A stretch of DNA of 64,000 nucleotides. It comes from Eggerthella timonensis (GTDB taxonomy: Bacteria > Actinomycetota > Coriobacteriia > Coriobacteriales > Eggerthellaceae). The notes under the pieces were generated by a model. That model was not told the DNA's origin and ran no database searches. It was given only the letters and a program-made list of their open reading frames with translations. The stretch is from assembly GCF_900184265.1 (NCBI RefSeq), contig NZ_FXXA01000002.1, positions 3,517,983-3,581,982 on the forward strand. Reading direction: 5' to 3'. Below, in pieces: positions 33,981 to 42,967 of this stretch. The first letter of the stretch is position 1; each line of letters begins with the position of its first letter. A program made the translations under genes and the position numbers.

Positions 33981-34013
33981 TGTCCCGAATGGGGACGGTC
34001 CCCATTCGGGACA
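33981..34013. repeat. 33-base palindrome with GGGGACGGTCCCC-type core (REP-like)
   Basis: Sixteen-base perfect arms flank a single central G; the arm reads TGTCCCGAATGGGGAC. A third, partial arm (CCCATTCGGGACAT) follows at 34014-34027. It lies between the XRE regulator's 3' end and the surface-protein promoter. There is no T run, so it is more like a repetitive extragenic palindrome than a terminator. Confidence 0.8.
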
Positions 34014-34030
34014 CCCATTCGGGACATTTC

Positions 34031-35185
34031 CTAGTGCGCGTCGACGTCGATGGGGGCGTCTTTGGCGGCCGCCTTGCGGCGCTTGCGGTCGCGCCACCAG
34101 TGGGACAGGCTGTGGACGAGCCACTCCACCACGGGGATGGTGAGGAACGCCACCCAGGCGGGATGAGGCTCGTTCATCACGAACGCCATCCAGCAGAACC
34201 AGGCCACCACGACGATGGGGTACGCGCCCGAGATCAGCGGCACGATGCGCTTGCGGCCGATGGCGTGCCCTACCATATAATAGAGCGGGATGGTGAGGAA
34301 CAGGAACAGCCCCATCGCCCAGGCGCCGTTGAGGATGCCCAGCAGCAGGTAGACGACGATCGCAACGAGCGGGTACGGAAACTTCACCCAGGACTTCTCG
34401 AAGTCGCGCAGGTAGTGCTTGCGCACGGGGATGGACTTCCCCACCTCGTCGCCGTACTTGGCGCGGGCATCGTCGAGATTGTCGAAGCGCTCGCCCTGGA
34501 CGCTGTAAGCGCAGGGCTCGTACCAACGCTCGTCCTCATCCCATCCGTGATGGTACTTCGCGTGGGCATCCTGCCAGCTGTCGAACTGCTCGCCGTTGAT
34601 GACCACCTTGGAGCCGTCGGCGAGCACCTCGTCGTCGCCCGCACCGCTGCCGGGGCTCTTCACGTGCACGCCGTCCCAGCCCACGTGCACTTCCTCGCCC
34701 TTCTTGCCGTCCCTCACGTGCACGCCGTCGCGCCACGACACGTGCACGTACTCGTCGCCGTCCACCACGTGGATGCCGCCGGGGCCGATGTGCACTTTTC
34801 CCTTCTTGTCCGACGACGAGACGCCGGGACCGCAGGGCGCCTCCCCCGCCGCCGACCCAGCGGCCGCATCGGCGGGCGCGGGCGGCGGGTCCGCCACGGA
34901 GGATGCCGCCGGGGCAGCCTGCTCGGCTTCGCGCTTGGCAGCGCGATCGGCCGCTTCGAACGTGACGTCGTCGCGGATCTCGTCGTCGACGTACAGCAGG
35001 TCGTCCAGCGACAAACCGTACAGCTGCGCCAACGCGATGAGGTTGTCGGTGTCGGGAGAGGACTCGGAGCGCTCCCACTTCGACACGGCCTGTCGCGATA
35101 CGCCCAGCCGCTCGGCGAGCGCTTCCTGCGAAAGCCCCGCCTGCTTGCGGCGGTCGGCCAGGCGTTGCGCGATCTCTACGTTCAT
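34031..35185 (-). CDS. Membrane-bound XRE-family regulator with internal His-Val repeats
   Basis: A 384-residue protein. Residues 1-60 are a XRE helix-turn-helix (RKQAGLSQEALAERLGVSRQAVSKWERSESSP). An Ala/Pro-rich linker follows, then four short beta-like repeats around residues 130-185 (KVHIGPGGIHVVDGDEYVHV, WRDGVHVRDG, EVHVGWDGVHVKS). The C-terminal third has about four hydrophobic segments, including YPLVAIVVYLLLGILNGAWA. The DNA-binding head would face the cytoplasm, tethered to the membrane. ATG 35185 is preceded by AAAGG and starts the HTH fold. Target genes are unknown; autoregulation is likely. Confidence 0.82.
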   Translation of the reverse strand: MNVEIAQRLADRRKQAGLSQEALAERLGVSRQAVSKWERSESSPDTDNLIALAQLYGLSLDDLLYVDDEIRDDVTFEAADRAAKREAEQAAPAASSVADPPPAPADAAAGSAAGEAPCGPGVSSSDKKGKVHIGPGGIHVVDGDEYVHVSWRDGVHVRDGKKGEEVHVGWDGVHVKSPGSGAGDDEVLADGSKVVINGEQFDSWQDAHAKYHHGWDEDERWYEPCAYSVQGERFDNLDDARAKYGDEVGKSIPVRKHYLRDFEKSWVKFPYPLVAIVVYLLLGILNGAWAMGLFLFLTIPLYYMVGHAIGRKRIVPLISGAYPIVVVAWFCWMAFVMNEPHPAWVAFLTIPVVEWLVHSLSHWWRDRKRRKAAAKDAPIDVDAH

Positions 35186-35331
35186 GGTGTGCTGCCTTTC
35201 TCGTTTCATCCATAGTAGCGTACCCAGAAGACTACGGTTGCGAGGAAACGAGCGCGACCTATTTCAGTTGGAATTTTCCGCAATTATTGGTTGCGGAACG
35301 TCTGAACTGGGGAAATCGCAGCGTTTCAGAG

Positions 35332-36987
35332 CTACAGTTTGCGCTTGCTGATGTCGAAGACCACCCATACCGACAGCACCGCGGCGCCGAGGTAGCCGAA
35401 GAACGCGAGCACCGGCACGCCCAGCAGGCGCGGTTCCATGGACGACAGCGACAGCATGCTCGAGCCGATGAACAGACCCGCGATGATGATGCCGATGGTC
35501 AGGCGGTTGATGATCTTGGCCAGCTTCGACAGCGGCGCCTCGCTGCCGAGCACCTCCATGTTCATCTTGAGCTGGCCGCGCGTGAGCATCTTGAGCGTCT
35601 CGCCAGAGTACTGCGCCGCATCGAGCGCTCCGCGCGACGACGAGCGCAGCGCCAGCGCGAGGTCCTGCATGGCCTGCACGAGCTCGTCGCCCTTGTTCTT
35701 CGACCGCTGGATATGGGCGTTGATGATGGACACGACGTTCTGGTTCGGAATGAACGGAGCGATGGTGCCCTCGAGCGTGACGATGCCGCGCGACACGCTC
35801 GTGATGGACGACGGCAGCGTCACCTTGCACGAGCGTGTGAGCATGAGGATGTCGTTGAGAAACGAGCCGATGTCGATGTCGGCCACGTCGCACGAGCCGT
35901 AGTCGCTGAGCAGCAGGTCGAGGTCGGCCAGGAAGCGCGTGTGGTCGATGGCCGAGTTGTCCTTCGCGATGGCGAAGGACATGAGCGCATCCTTGAGCTC
36001 CGACGAGCTTTCCATGCCCACCGCCTCGATGATGTTGCCGAACCCGGCGCGGTCGCGCGGCGAGAGGCGGCCCATGATGCCGAGGTCGATGTAGACGATC
36101 TTGCCGTTGCGGATGAGCAGGTTGCCCGGATGCGGATCGGCGTGGAAGAAGCCGTGGTCGAGAATCTGCGAAGCGTAGTTGTCGAGGATCTTCTCGCCGA
36201 TCTCCTCCAGGTCGTAGCCGGACGCGCGCAGGCGATCGACCGCGAGGATGGGGATGCCGTCGATGTACTCCATCACCAGCACGTACTCGCCGCACAGCTC
36301 GGTGTACACCTTCGGGCAGTCGATGAAGGCGACGTCGGCGTTGAGGCGCGCGAACTCCTCGAGGTTGGCGGCCTCGCGTTGGAAATCCGTCTCCTCCAAG
36401 AACGTCGCCCACAGCTCTTCCACCACGTCGCGCAGGTCGAGCATCTGCTCGTCCTTCATGAAGCGCGCGGCATGGCGCGCCACCATGCGCATGATGTCGA
36501 TATCCTGAGCCATGGTGGCCTTCACGCCGGGACGCTGGATCTTCACGGCCACGGTCTCGCCGCTGACGAGGCGCGCCTTGTGCACCTGCGCCAGCGACGC
36601 GCTGCCGAGCGGCGTGGGGTCGATGGCGTCGAACACGTCGCCCTGCGCGTCGCCGTAGATGTCGTCGAGGGCCGCGAGGATGGCGTCGAACGGCAGCGGG
36701 TCGCACTCCATCTGCAGCTTCGCCAGCTCGTCGCAGTACGCTTTCGGCAGGATCTCCGAACGCGTGGACAGCGTTTGGCCGATCTTCACGAAGCTGGGGC
36801 CCAAATCCTCCAGCATGGCGCGGAACTCCTCGGGCGAGAAGCCCTTGAGGAAGTGGTGCTTCCGCAGGATATCGGATATCTCCTTGAGGCGCCGCGTACG
36901 CGTCTTCCGGTTCAGATGGAACCGATCCTCGGGATCGACCTCCGAACCGGAACTGAAGAAGTAGCGCAGCAGCGTGTTCTCAGGCAT
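35332..36987 (-). CDS. ABC1/UbiB (AarF) family atypical kinase
   Basis: A 551-residue protein kinase-like fold protein. The family-specific KxGQ motif is in FVKIGQTLSTRSEILP near residue 66, the Ala-rich loop is TPLGSASLAQVHKA near 128, the lysine is in VAVKIQRPG, and the metal/catalytic motifs are HADPHPGNLLI and VYIDLGIMGRL near 286-305. Two hydrophobic helices close the C terminus. UbiB-like proteins act as ATPases linked to membrane quinone metabolism; anaerobic relatives may serve menaquinone. It lies directly after the phasin-like gene, a pairing that suggests a shared function. An 8-bp stem-loop at 35276-35298 follows the gene. Confidence 0.88.
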   Translation of the reverse strand: MPENTLLRYFFSSGSEVDPEDRFHLNRKTRTRRLKEISDILRKHHFLKGFSPEEFRAMLEDLGPSFVKIGQTLSTRSEILPKAYCDELAKLQMECDPLPFDAILAALDDIYGDAQGDVFDAIDPTPLGSASLAQVHKARLVSGETVAVKIQRPGVKATMAQDIDIMRMVARHAARFMKDEQMLDLRDVVEELWATFLEETDFQREAANLEEFARLNADVAFIDCPKVYTELCGEYVLVMEYIDGIPILAVDRLRASGYDLEEIGEKILDNYASQILDHGFFHADPHPGNLLIRNGKIVYIDLGIMGRLSPRDRAGFGNIIEAVGMESSSELKDALMSFAIAKDNSAIDHTRFLADLDLLLSDYGSCDVADIDIGSFLNDILMLTRSCKVTLPSSITSVSRGIVTLEGTIAPFIPNQNVVSIINAHIQRSKNKGDELVQAMQDLALALRSSSRGALDAAQYSGETLKMLTRGQLKMNMEVLGSEAPLSKLAKIINRLTIGIIIAGLFIGSSMLSLSSMEPRLLGVPVLAFFGYLGAAVLSVWVVFDISKRKL

Positions 36988-37011
36988 GGGCGGGCAGCCT
37001 GCAGCCGCGCG

Positions 37012-37389
37012 CTAGGCGCCCGGCGTCTGCGGCTCGGCCCCAGCCGCCTCGTCGTCCACGGCCACGGCGGACGCGTCGCCCACCTCGGCCTCGGGAGCCG
37101 GCTTCGCGTTCGCCTTCTCGGCGATCTCGGCAGCCTTGGCGGCGAACGCCGCCCGCTCCTCGGGCGTCATGGCGGCCATGCGCGCCTCCAGGACGTCGTA
37201 GCGCACCGATGCTGCCACGTCCTCGGCCTTGTGCTTCAATTCGGTGTTGATCTGCTTGCCCTGGTCCACCGTGAGCTCGCCCTTGGAGATGAGCTGGTCA
37301 ACCAAATCCTTGGTCTTTTCGCCGGTGATGGCCATCGCGCCGATGCCGGCCAGGAAGATGTCTTTGAATCCGTCGCTGAGGTTAGCCAT
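37012..37389 (-). CDS. Phasin-like coiled-coil protein
   Basis: A 125-residue protein. It opens MANLSDGFKDIFLAGIGAMA with the conserved TKDLVDQLISKGELTVDQGK segment of the PHA-granule regulator/phasin-like family. A helical region likely to form a coiled coil follows, then an acidic Ala/Pro tail from about residue 95. In other bacteria this family often lies beside ABC1 kinase genes, as here (22 bases apart). The granule role is not established for this group; a structural or membrane-surface partner of the kinase is as likely. Confidence 0.75.
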   Translation of the reverse strand: MANLSDGFKDIFLAGIGAMAITGEKTKDLVDQLISKGELTVDQGKQINTELKHKAEDVAASVRYDVLEARMAAMTPEERAAFAAKAAEIAEKANAKPAPEAEVGDASAVAVDDEAAGAEPQTPGA

Positions 37390-37589
37390 AAGAGCCTCCT
37401 ATGCTTGCGATTCGCCGTCCGCATCGCGGACGGCCTCTGCTATCCATGATGCACCAAATCGGCGAAAAGGGCAATGCTCGCAACGGACGAGTGCGGAGCC
37501 GTCAAGGGAAGGTTGCCGCTTCTCCGCTTTCCGCCTGCCCCGTCGCCCCCCTCGCGGGGCGACGGTCGTCGGTCGGGATCCTCGGGCCG

Positions 37590-37787
37590 TCAGCCGCGCG
37601 TCAGATGCGGCGGTCTGCGGCCGATGTCCGAGCGGTAGAGCTCGCTCAGCAGCTCGGCCACGCTCGCATCGCTCGACGAGCCCGCCTTCTTCGGAGCACG
37701 CTCCTCCTCGCGCGCAGATGCCTCGGCCATGCCGAGCTGCTTCATCAGATCCTTCGCTTCGTCATTGGACAAGGGCTTCGATGCCAT
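37590..37787 (-). CDS. Small hypothetical protein
   Basis: A 65-residue protein (MASKPLSNDEAKDLMKQLGM at the start) with a helical, charged N-terminal half and a basic tail. A strong GGGAGGAG lies about 12 bases before the ATG, which supports translation. No domain recognised. It is isolated: 200 bases from the phasin-like gene and about 250 from the transporter gene. Confidence 0.5.
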   Translation of the reverse strand: MASKPLSNDEAKDLMKQLGMAEASAREEERAPKKAGSSSDASVAELLSELYRSDIGRRPPHLTRG

Positions 37788-38034
37788 CAGACAAGCACGC
37801 TCCTCCCGTATAGCGACAAGCTGTCAAGGCGTTGATACCCTTGTACTATAGAGAAAGGATGCGCGATATTCGGCGAGCAACCAACAATCGGCCCAACGTG
37901 ACCAGACGAAAGGACGTTTCGGCCGCCCTTCCGCACATGGGCGGCAGAAACGAAGCGGCGAGCGGAAACGGGCCGCTCGCCGCTCGAAACGCGAAACGCG
38001 GTGGCCGCGAGGACGGCCGAAGACGAGAGGCGCG

Positions 38035-39078
38035 CTACGCAGCGCGCTCCGACGCGAAGGAGCGGCGTTCGGGAGGCACGAGGTGGGGCAGCTCCACCCC
38101 GGCAAGGGGAGCGGGAGCGCCGAACTCCGCACCTTCGAACCACCCTTCTTCGAGCGCGAAGCGCTGCTCGGCCTGCAGCGCCGGCGATGCAGCGGGCGCG
38201 GCCTGACGGCCTTCCACCCACGTGGCGGCCACGACGCTGGCCACGATGAGCGCGGCGCCGGCGAGGCCCGCCGCGGACAGCGTTTCACCCAACAGCACGA
38301 ACGAGAACGCCGCAGTGAACACCGGCTCGCCCGTGAGCAGCAGCGACACGGTGGAGGACGGCAGCTTCGTCAGCGACACGTTCTGCAGCATGAAGGTGAG
38401 GCACGTGCTGAGCAGCGCGAGGAAGGCGATGGTGGCCCACGCCACGGGCTGCACGGCCAGCACGTCCACAGGCGGTTCGAAGGCCAGCGCACACGCGAGG
38501 GCCACCACGAACGACGCGGCGATCTGCGTGCCGGCCACGGTGACGGCGTCGAGCTGCTCGAGGCCGCGCTCGCCGAACACGAGCGCGCCGGCAAGCGCCA
38601 CGGAGGACAGCAGCGCGAGGATCTCGCCCAGGCCGAACGAGGGCGCTCCCCCGTTGCTGCACAAGAGGTAGAGCCCGACGACGACCGCCGCCTGGAACGG
38701 CAGGAAGGCGAGCGGGTAGCGGCAACGGTTCACCACGCTCGAGAGCAGCGGCGCGAACACCACGGGTAGCGCCACGAGGAAGCCCACGTTGGTGGCCGTG
38801 GTGAGATCGAGCGCCACGTTGCAGGTGAGGTACGCGAGCGCCATGCACAGCGCCGCGGGCAGCCAGGCGCCGACGCGCGCGTCGCGCAGCTGGCGGGCGA
38901 TGCGCGGGCCGAAGAAGACCGCGAACACGAGCGTGGCCAGGCCGAATCGGATGGCGAGGCACCACATGGGCGTGATGCTCTCGTACGCCATCTTCGTAAT
39001 GGCGTTGCCCGAGCCGAAGATAACGGTTTGCAGCACGACGCACGCGACATAGGGCCAACGCTTGCTACGGGTTTCCAT
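38035..39078 (-). CDS. DMT-superfamily (EamA) transporter
   Basis: A 347-residue protein with ten predicted transmembrane segments in two EamA halves; the first opens VACVVLQTVIFGSGNAITKM and the second has STVSLLLTGEPVFTAAFSFVLLGE, the usual EamA signature region. A hydrophilic C-terminal tail of about 55 residues is longer than normal. ATG 39078 starts the first helix directly; the frame stays open to 39423 over non-coding sequence. It is divergent from the LysR gene, which is its probable regulator. Substrate unknown, probably an amino acid or metabolite exporter. Confidence 0.85.
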   Translation of the reverse strand: METRSKRWPYVACVVLQTVIFGSGNAITKMAYESITPMWCLAIRFGLATLVFAVFFGPRIARQLRDARVGAWLPAALCMALAYLTCNVALDLTTATNVGFLVALPVVFAPLLSSVVNRCRYPLAFLPFQAAVVVGLYLLCSNGGAPSFGLGEILALLSSVALAGALVFGERGLEQLDAVTVAGTQIAASFVVALACALAFEPPVDVLAVQPVAWATIAFLALLSTCLTFMLQNVSLTKLPSSTVSLLLTGEPVFTAAFSFVLLGETLSAAGLAGAALIVASVVAATWVEGRQAAPAASPALQAEQRFALEEGWFEGAEFGAPAPLAGVELPHLVPPERRSFASERAA

Positions 39079-39246
39079 GGGGTGCCTCCTTCCGGTTCGC
39101 GGCTTGCACGGCGCAGGGCAGCGCAAGACTTCCAAGCCCCGCCCTCGCGGAGCTTCTTGAACGATGTTCTTGGGTTGCTGGGATATGGTATGGTTTCGCC
39201 TGGTAAAAGTAAAATGAGATTTTCTTTTTAAGATTTCAAGGAATCC

Positions 39247-39275
39247 TTGTTTATCCACGTCGTGCTTCGTATAGT
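39247..39275 (+). promoter_or_regulatory. Candidate promoter of the LysR gene
   Basis: TTGTTT at 39247-39252 and TATAGT at 39270-39275 are separated by exactly 17 bases, about 54 bases before the LysR start. It lies in the 250-base divergent region shared with the transporter gene, where LysR operators are normally found. Confidence 0.5.
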
Positions 39276-39328
39276 TGAGGTTACCAATGCGGTTTATGGA
39301 GATCCAGTGAGCGGTGAGGGGCAAGCGC

Positions 39329-40213
39329 ATGAGCAACCAGAAATACGACGCGTTTCTCAAGGTGGCCGAGACGGGCAGCTTCAAGCAGGCCGCCCACGAC
39401 CTGGGGTACACGCAGGCCGGCATCAGCTACCTCGTGAGCACGCTCGAGCGCGAGCTGGACGTGCCGCTGTTCGTGCGCGATTACGGCGGCGCGCATCTCA
39501 CCGCGGAGGGCGCCGATTTGCTGCCCTGGGTGCAGAACGTGTGCAACAGCGAGCGGCAGCTGGAGATGCGCCTCGCCGAGCTCAAGCATCTCGAGAGCGG
39601 CATCGTGCGCGTGGCGGCGTTCACGAGCACGGCCATCCAGTGGTTCCCCGGCATCGCAAAGCGCTTCCTCGCGCAGCATCCCGGCATCGACTTGCAGCTG
39701 ATCTGCGTCGACGACGAGGACGAGCTGGAGGAGGCCGTGTGGCGCGGCGATGCCGACTGCGGGTTCTTCGTTTACCCCATCAAGCACGACCTGCACGCCG
39801 TGCCTTTGCGCAAGGATCCGCTGCTCGTGGTGCTGCCGCCCGACCATCCTCTGGCCGACGCGCCGTTCGTGCCGCGCGAGGCGTTGGCGGAGGAACCGTA
39901 TATCCGCCTGAAGAGCGGGACGTCGTCGGAGATGGAGACGCTGTTCCGCGCGAACGACGTAGAGCCCAACGTACGCTTCACCATCGACAGCGACTACGCG
40001 GTGATGAGCATGGTGAGCGCGGGCCTCGGGTTCAGCGTGCTGGCGGACCTCATCCTGCGCGACGCGCCGTTCCCTCTGGCCGTCAAGCAGCCCGAAGTGG
40101 AGACGAGCCGCGAGATCGCCATCGCGCTGCGCTCGCTGGAAACGGCCTCGACAGCAACGCGCGCGTTCCTCGACGTGACGCAGGACTGGATCGCCGACGC
40201 GTACGCCCGCTGA
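39329..40213 (+). CDS. LysR-family transcriptional regulator
   Basis: A 294-residue LTTR. The N-terminal helix-turn-helix is KVAETGSFKQAAHDLGYTQAGISYLVSTLE, followed by the linker helix and the periplasmic-binding-protein-like effector domain from about residue 90 (RVAAFTSTAIQWFPGIAKRF). ATG 39329 has GAGGGG nine bases upstream and is preferred to the GTG at 39314. The gene is divergent from the DMT transporter gene, the classical layout for a regulator and its target. Inducer unknown. Confidence 0.88.
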   Translation: MSNQKYDAFLKVAETGSFKQAAHDLGYTQAGISYLVSTLERELDVPLFVRDYGGAHLTAEGADLLPWVQNVCNSERQLEMRLAELKHLESGIVRVAAFTSTAIQWFPGIAKRFLAQHPGIDLQLICVDDEDELEEAVWRGDADCGFFVYPIKHDLHAVPLRKDPLLVVLPPDHPLADAPFVPREALAEEPYIRLKSGTSSEMETLFRANDVEPNVRFTIDSDYAVMSMVSAGLGFSVLADLILRDAPFPLAVKQPEVETSREIAIALRSLETASTATRAFLDVTQDWIADAYAR

Positions 40214-40223
40214 GGGAGGGACG

Positions 40224-40305
40224 GGGAGTGAGACAGAGGGACGGGGTAATTGTCTCATTTTGCGGGCAAAATGAGACAATTACCCCGTCCCTCTGTCTCA
40301 CTCCC
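40224..40305. repeat. 82-base perfect palindrome between convergent genes
   Basis: The forty-base arms 40224-40263 and 40266-40305 are exactly complementary around a two-base GG centre. The arm contains GAGACAGAGGGACGGGGTAA and an ATTGTCTCATTTTG stretch. Partial unit copies (GGGAGGGACGGGGAGTGAG) precede it. It sits between the LysR gene and the convergent HAD gene. No T run follows on either strand. A REP-like or satellite element is likely. Confidence 0.9.
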
Positions 40306-40337
40306 ATCTCCCTGCCTCACCCATCCCCTCCGGCTCG

Positions 40338-40991
40338 TCAGCAGCCGAGCAGCGAAGGGATCTCGACGCCGTCAGCGCACACGTACGTGGGACGCTCGGC
40401 CTCGAGAACGGCCTGGGGGAACATGCCCCACAGCGCCGCGGCGGTGGCGCAGCCCGCGCCGTTGCCCGCCTGCATGTCGAACGGGCTGTCACCCACGTAC
40501 AGGCACGTTTCGGGCGCGAGGCCCAAGCGGTCGCAGCCGTGCGCCACGGGGCCGGGATGCGGCTTGTGCTCCACGAAATCGTCGGCGCCGATGAGGAAAT
40601 CGAAGTAGCCTGCCAGATCGAAGCGGTCGAGGCCGCGCATGGCCACCTCGTGGCGCTTCGACGTGACCACGGCCAGCGGGTAGCCGGCCTCTTTGAGGCG
40701 CTCGAGCATGGGCACGGTGCCGTCGAACAACCTGATGAGGTCGTCGTGCACCGCCGCGTTGTACTCCCGGTACACCCGGCAGAGCTCCTCGTGCACGGCC
40801 GGATCGTCCGTGAAGTCCCACATCTGGGTGTTGAGCGGCTGGCCCACCTTCGCCATGAGGCGCTCGTCGGGGATCGGCTCGTCGAGCACGGCGCGAGCCG
40901 TGTACCGGAACGTGGTGAGCAGCAGGTCGTGCGTGTCGAGCAAGGTTCCGTCGAGGTCGAACAGGACGGCTTGCATGGTGCGAGTAGTCAT
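40338..40991 (-). CDS. HAD-superfamily phosphatase (phosphoglycolate phosphatase/PpaX type)
   Basis: A 217-residue HAD hydrolase: motif I FDLDGTLLDT near residue 12 (nucleophile and general-acid aspartates), motif II VVTSKRHE near 109, the lysine HKPHP near 144, and motif IV YVGDSPFDMQAG near 166. The four-helix cap lies between motifs I and II, as in Gph/PpaX. ATG 40991 has AAGGA six bases upstream; the frame is open to 41003. The likely substrate is a small phosphorylated metabolite such as phosphoglycolate or pyrophosphate. Monocistronic. Confidence 0.87.
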   Translation of the reverse strand: MTTRTMQAVLFDLDGTLLDTHDLLLTTFRYTARAVLDEPIPDERLMAKVGQPLNTQMWDFTDDPAVHEELCRVYREYNAAVHDDLIRLFDGTVPMLERLKEAGYPLAVVTSKRHEVAMRGLDRFDLAGYFDFLIGADDFVEHKPHPGPVAHGCDRLGLAPETCLYVGDSPFDMQAGNGAGCATAAALWGMFPQAVLEAERPTYVCADGVEIPSLLGC

Positions 40992-41181
40992 AGGTCCTTC
41001 CATCAGCGATCAATTCGCGCGAAGCGCGAAAAACAACTGCTCCGGCTGGCGCAGTAAGTCAGCGAGGGGCACTGCGGTGCCCGAGATCGTGGGGATGGCG
41101 AGGGCGAAGCGTACAACGGGTACGCGAGCCGTCGGCATCGCCGCGAGATCGGGTGCCGCAGCGCCCCGCAGCGTCGGCTGA

Positions 41182-41207
41182 TACCGCGTGCCGTCAGGCA
41201 CGCGGTA
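41182..41207. terminator. Stem-loop after proS
   Basis: An 11-base perfect stem, TACCGCGTGCC/GGCACGCGGTA, with a four-base loop, begins three bases after the proS stop. No T run follows, so termination is uncertain; it may act as a 3' end stabiliser. Confidence 0.5.
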
Positions 41208-41209
41208 CG

Positions 41210-42967
41210 CTACTCGAACAGCCCGCCGAACAGGGACAGTTCGGAGCCCCAGACCTTGGCGTTGCGCTGGGAGAACGCGAGCGCGTCAGTGAGGGCCGCC
41301 AACGGGATGTCGCGGCGGGCGCCCGTGCTGCGGCGCTTGATCTCAACCTTCTGCTCGGCCAAGCCGCGCTTGCCGACGATGACCTGCAACGGCCAGCCGA
41401 TGAGGTCGGCATCGGCGAATTTCACGCCGGCGCGCTCCTTGCGGTCGTCGATGACCACCTCGAGGCCCAGCTTCGCCAGATCGTTCGCCAGCTTCTCGGC
41501 TGCGGGCTGCACCTCGTCGTCGCCTACCGTCAGCGGGATGACGCACACGTGCGCCGGCGCAACCGTGAGCGGCCACATGATGCCGTTCTCGTCGTTGTGC
41601 TGCTCGACGATGGCGGCCATGGTGCGCGAGATGCCCACGCCGTAGCAGCCCATGAGGAACGGCTGCTCGGAGCCGTCTTCCGCCATGAACGTGGCGCCCA
41701 TGGCCTTCGAGTACTTGTCGCCCAGCTGGAACACCTGCGACACCTCGATGCCGCGCGCGCCCTCGAGCGGCAGCCCGCAGGACGGGCAGCTGTCGCCCGG
41801 CTGCACGATGCAGAGGTCGGCCCATTCGTCCACCTGGAAGTCCTCGCCCAGCTTGGCGCCCACGTAGTGGTAGCCGTCCTCGTTGGCGCCCACGACCCAC
41901 TTCGGCACGGCCTGCAGGCTGCGCGCGGCGATGACGTAGGCGGATTCGGGCAGGCCCACGGGGCCCATCGAGCCCTTGTGCAGGCCGAAGGCTTCCATGT
42001 CCTCGTCGGTGAGCAGCGTGAAGCCGCCGGCCACGCGCGCGGCCTTCAGCTCGTTGAGCTCGTGGTCGCCCGGCACGAACATGACGACGAGCTTGCCCTC
42101 GTCGTTCTTGCCGGACAGGGCCTTCACCGTGGACGATTCGGGGATGTCGAGGAACGTGGCCAGCTCGGCGATGGTGTGCACGTCGGGTGTGGCGATCTTC
42201 TCCATCTGCGGCACGTCGTACACGGTGGGGCGCGCCAGGCAGTCGCCGGCCTCGGTGTTGGCGGCGTACCCGCACGTGCAGTGCACGAGCTCGGCCTCGC
42301 CCGCATCGGCGAGCGCCATGAACTCGCAGGTCACGCTGCCGCCGATTTGGCCGGGGTCGGCCTCGACGGGACGGTAGTCCATGCCCATGCGGTCGCAGAT
42401 GCGGCCGTACGCCTCGCTCATGTCGTCGTAGGTCTTCTGCAGCGACTCCTGGTCGGCATGGAAGCTGTAGGCGTCCTTCATGATGAACTCGCGGCTGCGC
42501 AGCAGGCCGAAGCGCGGACGGATCTCGTCGCGGAACTTCACCTGGATCTGGTAGAGCGATAACGGCAGCTCCTTGTAGGAGCGCAGCTCGTTGCGCACGA
42601 GCGAGGTGATGAGCTCCTCATGGGTGGGCCCGAGGCAGAACTCGCGGTCGTGGCGGTCGACGAGGCGCATGAGCTCGGGGCCGTAGTCGTCCCAACGGCC
42701 GCTCTCGTGCCACAGCTCGCCCGGCTGCAACGCCGGCATCATGATCTCCTGCGCGCCGATGCCGTCCATCTCCTCGCGCACGATGTTCTCGACCTTGGCC
42801 AGCACGCGCTTGCCCAGGGGCAGGAACGTGTACACGCCCGACGCCGTCTTGCGGATGAAACCGGCGCGCAGCAGCAGCTTGTGGCTGGCGATTTCCGCGT
42901 CGGCGGGATCTTCCTTGAGCGTGGGCGCGTAGACCTGGCTCATGCGCATGATATTCGCGTTCGTCAT
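41210..42967 (-). CDS. proS: Prolyl-tRNA synthetase, bacterial type with editing domain
   Basis: A 585-residue class II synthetase. The N terminus (MRMSQVYAPTLKEDPADAEI) and motif 1 region are followed by motif 2 (FRDEIRPRFGLLRSREFIMKD split by conserved residues), the large INS editing domain between about residues 225 and 400, motif 3 (GCYGVGISRTMAAIVEQ) and the anticodon-binding domain. It charges tRNA-Pro, and the INS domain clears mischarged alanine. The ATG overlaps the ispG stop by four bases. Confidence 0.93.
   Translation of the reverse strand: MTNANIMRMSQVYAPTLKEDPADAEIASHKLLLRAGFIRKTASGVYTFLPLGKRVLAKVENIVREEMDGIGAQEIMMPALQPGELWHESGRWDDYGPELMRLVDRHDREFCLGPTHEELITSLVRNELRSYKELPLSLYQIQVKFRDEIRPRFGLLRSREFIMKDAYSFHADQESLQKTYDDMSEAYGRICDRMGMDYRPVEADPGQIGGSVTCEFMALADAGEAELVHCTCGYAANTEAGDCLARPTVYDVPQMEKIATPDVHTIAELATFLDIPESSTVKALSGKNDEGKLVVMFVPGDHELNELKAARVAGGFTLLTDEDMEAFGLHKGSMGPVGLPESAYVIAARSLQAVPKWVVGANEDGYHYVGAKLGEDFQVDEWADLCIVQPGDSCPSCGLPLEGARGIEVSQVFQLGDKYSKAMGATFMAEDGSEQPFLMGCYGVGISRTMAAIVEQHNDENGIMWPLTVAPAHVCVIPLTVGDDEVQPAAEKLANDLAKLGLEVVIDDRKERAGVKFADADLIGWPLQVIVGKRGLAEQKVEIKRRSTGARRDIPLAALTDALAFSQRNAKVWGSELSLFGGLFE

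Noticed and set aside
30844-34143. A 1099-codon open frame on the plus strand opposite the surface-protein gene
   Set aside because: It is a mirror of the repeat-containing minus-strand gene, with Arg/His-rich low-complexity translation and no start signals.
41010-41201. A 63-residue minus-strand ORF between proS and the HAD gene
   Set aside because: No ribosome-binding site, no recognisable composition, and it overlaps the stem-loop after proS.
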